From contig DAOTTW010000306.1 of the NCBI GenBank assembly GCA_034437615.1, positions 1-10,376 of the forward strand: a stretch of 10,376 nucleotides of DNA, given 5' to 3'. A model generated the notes under the pieces. That model was given only the letters and a program-made list of their open reading frames with translations. It made no database searches and was not told where the DNA came from. Both the position numbers and the translations under genes were made by a program. Shown here piece by piece: positions 7,263-10,376 of the stretch. Each line of letters starts with the position of its first letter. Within the stretch, counting starts at the first letter, position 1. The stretch comes from DAOTTW01 sp034437615 (GTDB taxonomy: Bacteria > Chloroflexota > Anaerolineae > Aggregatilineales > Phototrophicaceae).

Positions 7263-7482
7263 CGAATTGCGATTCGTTATGGAGAGGTTCTTTAGACGCT
7301 AGACCCCATTTATCGTAAAAAATGATGATAACGATGCTGAAGTCTAATTATCGCTGCGCCTGATAGCCAACACGTTTATACTGTAGCATGGCGGCTAAAA
7401 TGCTGTAACATCCACGTGGCCAGACTTTGCCTAACCACCTGACCGGGCCACGCTTTTCATCTGTAAGGACAATTACGACGCT

Positions 7483-8424
7483 ATGACTGACGAGACGACC
7501 ACCCAAGACCTGCAGAGCGCACTGGATGCGGTGTATGAGCGCGTCCGTGCGCAAGCGCCCGGCAACAAGCTACACCCGACGATGGAATTGACGCAGGCCG
7601 ATAGGAACTGGTTTGCCGTTGCCATCGTGACGACTGCTGGCCAGGTTTTCAGCGCGGGCGATAGCGAGCAACTGTTCCCGTTGCAATCCATGAGCAAGCC
7701 CTTCAGCTATGGGCTGGCGCTGCAAGATCACGGGCGCGATTACATGCTGACGCGCATCGGTGTGGAGCCGACAGGCCGCCGCTACAATGCGATTGTGCTT
7801 AACGAGCAGACCGGGCGGCCCTATAACCCGATGGTGAACGCCGGGGCGATTGCGGTTGCGGACATCATCAAGGGCGCTGACCTGACCGACAGGCTTAACC
7901 GCCTGTTTGCGGCCTTCGGGCTTTATGTGGGGCGGGCGCTGATGATCGACGCGCCGACCTTTACCTTTGAATTACAGACGGACCACATGAACCGAGCGAT
8001 TGCGCACCTGATGCGCTCATCGGATATGCTGCGCGGGGAGATTGATGAGGCGCTGCACCTGTATTTTCAGCATTGCGCTATGCTGGTGAACACAGTCGAA
8101 CTGGCGACGATGGCGGCGACCTTCGCTAACAACGGCACGCAGCCTTTTACGGGCCAGCAAGCGCTGGAGGCGCAGTATGTGCGTGATGTGCTCAGCGTGA
8201 TGTACACCTGTGGCATGTACGATTCGTCTGGTGAATGGGCCTATAGCGTTGGCCTGCCAGCCAAAAGTGGCATCAGTGGCGGTATTCTGGCGGTGGTGCC
8301 GGGGCGTATGGGCATCGCGACCTTTTCGCCACCGCTGAACGACAACGGGCACAGTATACGCGGCTTCAAAGTGTTTCAGGAGCTATCGCAGGCGCTAGGG
8401 CTGCACATCTTCGCCAGGGGTTAA
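7483..8424 (+). CDS. glsA: Glutaminase A
   Basis: A cytoplasmic serine-type glutaminase that hydrolyses L-glutamine to L-glutamate and ammonia. At 313 aa it matches the usual ~310 aa of the beta-lactamase-fold GlsA family. Visible family residues are the SxxK pair Ser69/Lys72 (QSMSKPF), Asn119 in NPMVNAGAIA, Glu163, Asn170, Tyr194 (LYFQHC), Tyr246 (TCGMYD), and the GLPAKSGISGGILAVVPG block near residues 257-274. These correspond to the substrate-binding set known from bacterial GlsA enzymes. AAGGA lies 13 nt before the ATG, rather far for a ribosome-binding site, but no better start is seen. The gene diverges from the jet operon, and a 52-bp gap leads into the Uma2-family gene. It has no signal peptide and no sign of damage. 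There is no evident link to plasmid defence. Confidence 0.93.
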   Translation: MTDETTTQDLQSALDAVYERVRAQAPGNKLHPTMELTQADRNWFAVAIVTTAGQVFSAGDSEQLFPLQSMSKPFSYGLALQDHGRDYMLTRIGVEPTGRRYNAIVLNEQTGRPYNPMVNAGAIAVADIIKGADLTDRLNRLFAAFGLYVGRALMIDAPTFTFELQTDHMNRAIAHLMRSSDMLRGEIDEALHLYFQHCAMLVNTVELATMAATFANNGTQPFTGQQALEAQYVRDVLSVMYTCGMYDSSGEWAYSVGLPAKSGISGGILAVVPGRMGIATFSPPLNDNGHSIRGFKVFQELSQALGLHIFARG

Positions 8425-8476
8425 GCGCTTTGATGTTACACTGAAAGACAAGCAGATTAGCAGCAAAGGCCGATTT

Positions 8477-9049
8477 ATGGCGCAGGCACCCATGCGGGTT
8501 ATCACCGTTCATGAATTCAACGCTGTGTTACAAGCATCTGACAATCAGGCGCGTTCACTAGAACTCATCTATGGGGATGTGGTGGAGAAGATGCCGACAG
8601 AGTTACACGGCAAATTAGCCGCACTGATCGCACATTTTTTGCTGGCGTTCATCTTACCGCGTGGCATTCAGGCGCATGTCGGCGTTGAAGTGCGGCATGA
8701 ACTGGCCGACGACCCCTATAACAGCCGTTTGCCGGATGTGTCGCTGCGTTTGAGCGCTGAAGCTGCGGTTGCTAGCGGCCCCGTGCCGCAAATGCCGGAT
8801 CTGGCCGTTGAGGTGCAATCACCGGATGATCGGCCTTATCAGATGCGCGAAAAAGCGCTGTTTTACCTGCGCAGTGGGTCGCGTTTGGTGTGGTTGTTTT
8901 ACCCGGCTGCGCAGCGCGTCGAAGTCTGTACGCTGGATGCAAACGACACGCTGGCGATTGAGACATTAGCGCACAGCGCGACACTCAGCGGGGGGCAGGT
9001 CTTGCCGGAATTTCGCCTAGCGCTGCAAGACCTGTTCAAGCTGTTGTAG
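8477..9049 (+). CDS. Uma2-family PD-(D/E)XK protein (DUF820)
   Basis: A 190-aa member of the Uma2/DUF820 family, a restriction-endonuclease-like fold that is highly expanded in cyanobacteria and Chloroflexota and whose biological role is unsettled. Nuclease activity is inferred from fold only. The family pattern is visible in order: Glu29 in LELIYGDVV, HGKLAALIAHFL (44-55), Pro86-Asp87 in SRLPDVSL, Glu112 in PDLAVEVQSPDD, and Lys126 in EKALFYLRSGSRLVWLFYP. The start is supported by AAAGG 7 nt before the ATG. It lies 52 bp after glsA on the same strand, so co-transcription is possible, but it has its own ribosome-binding site. The three-hairpin repeat begins 22 bp after its stop. Full length, no disruption. 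Confidence 0.88.
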   Translation: MAQAPMRVITVHEFNAVLQASDNQARSLELIYGDVVEKMPTELHGKLAALIAHFLLAFILPRGIQAHVGVEVRHELADDPYNSRLPDVSLRLSAEAAVASGPVPQMPDLAVEVQSPDDRPYQMREKALFYLRSGSRLVWLFYPAAQRVEVCTLDANDTLAIETLAHSATLSGGQVLPEFRLALQDLFKLL

Positions 9050-9071
9050 CGCATTTATTCACCCTGTCATG

Positions 9072-9163
9072 ATGGCGGCTGACGCCGCCCCGGACGCCAA
9101 GAATCCAAGAATGGCGACCCTACGACAGCATTCTGTAGGGACGTGCGATGGCACGTCCGACGA
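9072..9163. repeat. Three-hairpin intergenic repeat, copy B
   Basis: This is the second copy of the repeat at 222-310, in the same orientation. Hairpin 1 GGCGGC/GCCGCC (9074-9079, 9084-9089) is unchanged in its stem. Hairpin 2 has a new sequence but keeps pairing (CGCCA 9095-9099 with TGGCG 9112-9116). Hairpin 3 GGACGTGC/GCACGTCC is perfect (9139-9146, 9151-9158). The alternative stem CCCTAC/GTAGGG (9118-9123, 9135-9140) is also kept. It lies between convergent genes, where it might stop transcription from both sides, although there is no T run. Confidence 0.7.
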
Positions 9164-9190
9164 CGAAAAATCGGCTAGGCTTGATCTAGG

Positions 9191-9727
9191 CTAGGCTTTC
9201 CATTTGATCGTGCAGCCGACGGGCGGTGTGCTGGCGACCGGGGGTGTGTTCCCGGCGAGCACTGCATCCAGCGCATCACGTAGGTACGTCGCGTTCACGG
9301 CGGTGGGGTCCTCGTAGTTGTCATCCAGCGCACCATGATAGACCAGCTTACCGGACGCATCGAACAGGAAAATCTCCGGCGTGCGCTCTGCACCGTAAGC
9401 CTTCGCGGTTTCCTGCGTTTCATCATACAAGTACGGGAAGTTGAAGCCCTGTTCGCTGGCACGTTGCTTCATCGCATCAAAGCTATCCGCCGGGTGTGTT
9501 GTCGCGTCGTTGCTGCTGATAGCCAGGAATTGCACGTCCTTGTCGGCGTAGTCGGCCTGCGTCTGAATCAAGCGGCTTTCCCATGCCTGGGCATAGGGGC
9601 AGTGGTTGCAGGTGAAGATCACGGCCAGCGCTTTGCTATCGCGGTAGCTTTGCAGGGCGTGGTCGCTATCGTCCACACCGGGCAGCTTGAAATCAATAAT
9701 CGGGTCGCCAATGGTGAGGTTTGCCAT
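9191..9727 (-). CDS. Thioredoxin family protein (peroxiredoxin-like)
   Basis: A 178-aa cytoplasmic thioredoxin-fold protein of the AhpC/TSA-related, PRX-like group, probably a thiol-disulfide oxidoreductase or peroxidase; the substrate is not known. The redox motif is Cys40-Asn-His-Cys43 in FTCNHCPYAQAWE. The cis-proline motif is Thr116-Pro117 (ERTPEIFLFD), and the C-terminal PPVGCTIKW with Cys172 is a signature of this subfamily. The start at 9727 is preferred over longer in-frame options because AAGGAG lies 9 nt upstream and the typical N terminus (MANLTIGDPI) begins there. It lies 73 bp downstream of the small thioredoxin-fold gene on the same strand, so the two may form a redox operon. 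A 10-bp direct repeat GGCTAGGCTT (9173-9182 and 9189-9198) straddles the stop codon. Confidence 0.9.
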   Translation of the reverse strand: MANLTIGDPIIDFKLPGVDDSDHALQSYRDSKALAVIFTCNHCPYAQAWESRLIQTQADYADKDVQFLAISSNDATTHPADSFDAMKQRASEQGFNFPYLYDETQETAKAYGAERTPEIFLFDASGKLVYHGALDDNYEDPTAVNATYLRDALDAVLAGNTPPVASTPPVGCTIKWKA

Positions 9728-9800
9728 GTGAATTTGCTCCTTGTGAGATATGAGATATAAGCTGAAATACTGGTGATGTGTAGCGGGTTTGGCTGATAGA

Positions 9801-10115
9801 TCAGGCCAGGGCACGCTGCAAAGCATCCCGGATTAGATCTGCGCTGGGCAAAGGGGTAATGCGGCCATCCGCACGCCGATAAGCCCGACAGCCCAGCATA
9901 TAGGGTGTATCTTGCGGCGGCGGGTCGATGTCCTGCCCGTTGATGCGGATGGTAGGTGAGCCGATGAACTGGTGCTGTTCGGCCTCAGCGTCGGTTTGTA
10001 CCTTCGTCACGCGGATTTCTGCCTCAACACCGACGGTCTGCATGACATCGCGCAGGCGTGCCAGGGCAGCCCCGTGTGAGGGACAATCTTCATCATAGTA
10101 GAAGTCAATCTGCAC
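9801..10115 (-). CDS. Small thioredoxin-fold protein, DF family (seleno)protein type
   Basis: A 104-aa protein resembling the short thioredoxin-like family annotated as DF family (seleno)protein, also found near mercury and arsenic genes; its exact function is unknown. It opens with a beta strand and the redox site YYDEDCPSHG (Cys11). A cis-proline motif GSPTIRING follows (Ser53-Pro54), and a second cysteine (Cys76) lies in YMLGCRAYR. Some relatives carry selenocysteine at the active site; here it is an ordinary TGT cysteine. The start is GTG at 10115, supported by GAGGG 8 nt upstream; no nearby in-frame ATG fits. It precedes the thioredoxin-family gene on the same strand, so a shared redox task is plausible. 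An AT-rich TAAAAT on the minus strand (10151-10156) could be its -10 box. Confidence 0.75.
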   Translation of the reverse strand: MQIDFYYDEDCPSHGAALARLRDVMQTVGVEAEIRVTKVQTDAEAEQHQFIGSPTIRINGQDIDPPPQDTPYMLGCRAYRRADGRITPLPSADLIRDALQRALA

Positions 10116-10211
10116 GTATGAAACCCTCTGTTTGCTGCTTGCGGGTTGCTATTTTATGCACGGTGCGCCATTGTGACGCGCCCAGGCCCATATATCATAC
10201 ATTGGTATTTG

Positions 10212-10376
10212 GTAACTGCTCAGCCCTCACCCCAAACCCCTCTCCCGAACGTGCCTTTGGCACTGGGAGAGGGGCCTTAAACGGCTTGCTTCCCCCTCTC
10301 CTAGCCGCGTAGCGGCGGTTGGGAGAGGGGGATTGAGGGGGTGAGGGCCAATTCGCGGGCAAAATGGGTTTGGCTG
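10212..10376. mobile_element. Hairpin-rich element, left end; cut by window end
   Basis: The end GTAACTGCTCAG at 10212 resembles the 13-bp ends of the 30-213 element, differing at one of 12 positions. Inside are stacked inverted repeats: GCCCTCACCCC (10223-10233) with 10338-10348; CCCCTCTCCC (10237-10246) with 10265-10274; TCCCCCTCTCC (10291-10301) with 10322-10332, enclosing GCCGC/GCGGC (10304-10308, 10312-10316). No gene is seen. The last bases, GGCTG, fit the start of a right end CTGAGCAGTTAC, which should lie within a few bases past the window. The predicted 8-bp target duplication on the left is GGTATTTG (10204-10211). Confidence 0.65.

Larger units (their letters stand above)
7101..7482. 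promoter_or_regulatory. Divergent jetA/glsA intergenic regulatory region
   Basis: This 382-bp gap between divergent genes must hold both promoters. No convincing open frame is present. Structures seen: hairpins at 7161-7184 and 7165-7194; a strong hairpin at 7233-7262; the inverted pair TTAGAC/GTCTAA (7292-7297, 7342-7347); an AT-rich block at 7305-7350; and CGTGGCC/GGCCACG (7415-7421, 7446-7452) followed by CTTTTC in the glsA leader. Candidate -10 boxes are TATACT (7377-7382, plus strand) and TATATT (minus strand, within 7222-7227). Neither has a good -35 box, so promoter placement is weak. Confidence 0.45.

Noticed and set aside
7348..7554. 68-aa minus-strand frame overlapping the glsA start
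   Set aside because: Low-complexity-free but unrecognisable product, no ribosome-binding site, overlaps a clear gene on the other strand.
9801..10115. True selenoprotein with in-frame TGA
   Set aside because: The active-site residue is encoded by TGT; the only TGA is the normal stop.
410..10211. The whole gene block as a composite transposon between two related ends
   Set aside because: The 8 bp next to the two ends differ (GGGGTGTG after 409, GGTATTTG before 10212), no transposase is present, and the ends belong to elements lying outside the block.
10058..10312. 84-aa plus-strand frame near the right end
   Set aside because: It overlaps the start of the DF-type gene and the hairpin element; composition looks non-coding.

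Overview
The window is bacterial, moderately GC-rich and densely coded. Its centrepiece is a complete, apparently intact type I Wadjet (JetABCD) anti-plasmid operon on the minus strand. An Uma2-family nuclease gene and the style of the intergenic hairpin repeats suggest Chloroflexota or a similar phylum. That placement is inference; no rRNA or marker gene is present to fix it.

Left end (1-430): no gene, but layered mobile and repeat DNA. A 184-bp non-autonomous element (30-213) has perfect 13-bp terminal inverted repeats starting GTAA and an 8-bp target duplication CGTATTTT. This matches the IS66 pattern. It is followed by one copy of a three-hairpin repeat (222-310) and by the right-hand part of a second, larger hairpin element (310-409). 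That second element reappears at the other end of the window (10212 onward).

Minus-strand operon (431-7100): jetA (DUF3375, kleisin/MukF-like), jetB (DUF4194, MukE-like), jetC (SMC/MukB-like ATPase) and jetD (TOPRIM nuclease subunit), transcribed in that order. The genes are separated by 7 bp, overlap by 20 bp and overlap by 4 bp respectively, so translational coupling is likely. From family knowledge, JetABC loads on and extrudes small circular DNA and JetD cleaves it. All recognisable catalytic motifs are present: Walker A, signature and Walker B in JetC; Glu and Asp-x-Asp TOPRIM residues in JetD. JetD is unusual in carrying two in-frame microsatellites that encode a His/Thr/Lys tract and (Gly-Tyr)4.

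Divergent intergenic region (7101-7482): no gene. It holds several inverted repeats, including a strong hairpin followed by a T-rich run in the jetA direction and a pair of mutually exclusive hairpins. It must supply both the jet and the glsA promoters.

Right part: glsA (glutaminase A) and an Uma2-family PD-(D/E)XK protein on the plus strand; then, convergently on the minus strand, a small thioredoxin-fold protein of the DF (seleno)protein type and a thioredoxin/peroxiredoxin-like protein. A second copy of the three-hairpin repeat lies between the convergent gene pairs. These genes look like ordinary cellular genes and show no link to Wadjet function.

Wadjet itself is a described system. The least explained material here is the nested repeat DNA, where base changes between copies preserve pairing, and the repeat expansion inside jetD.
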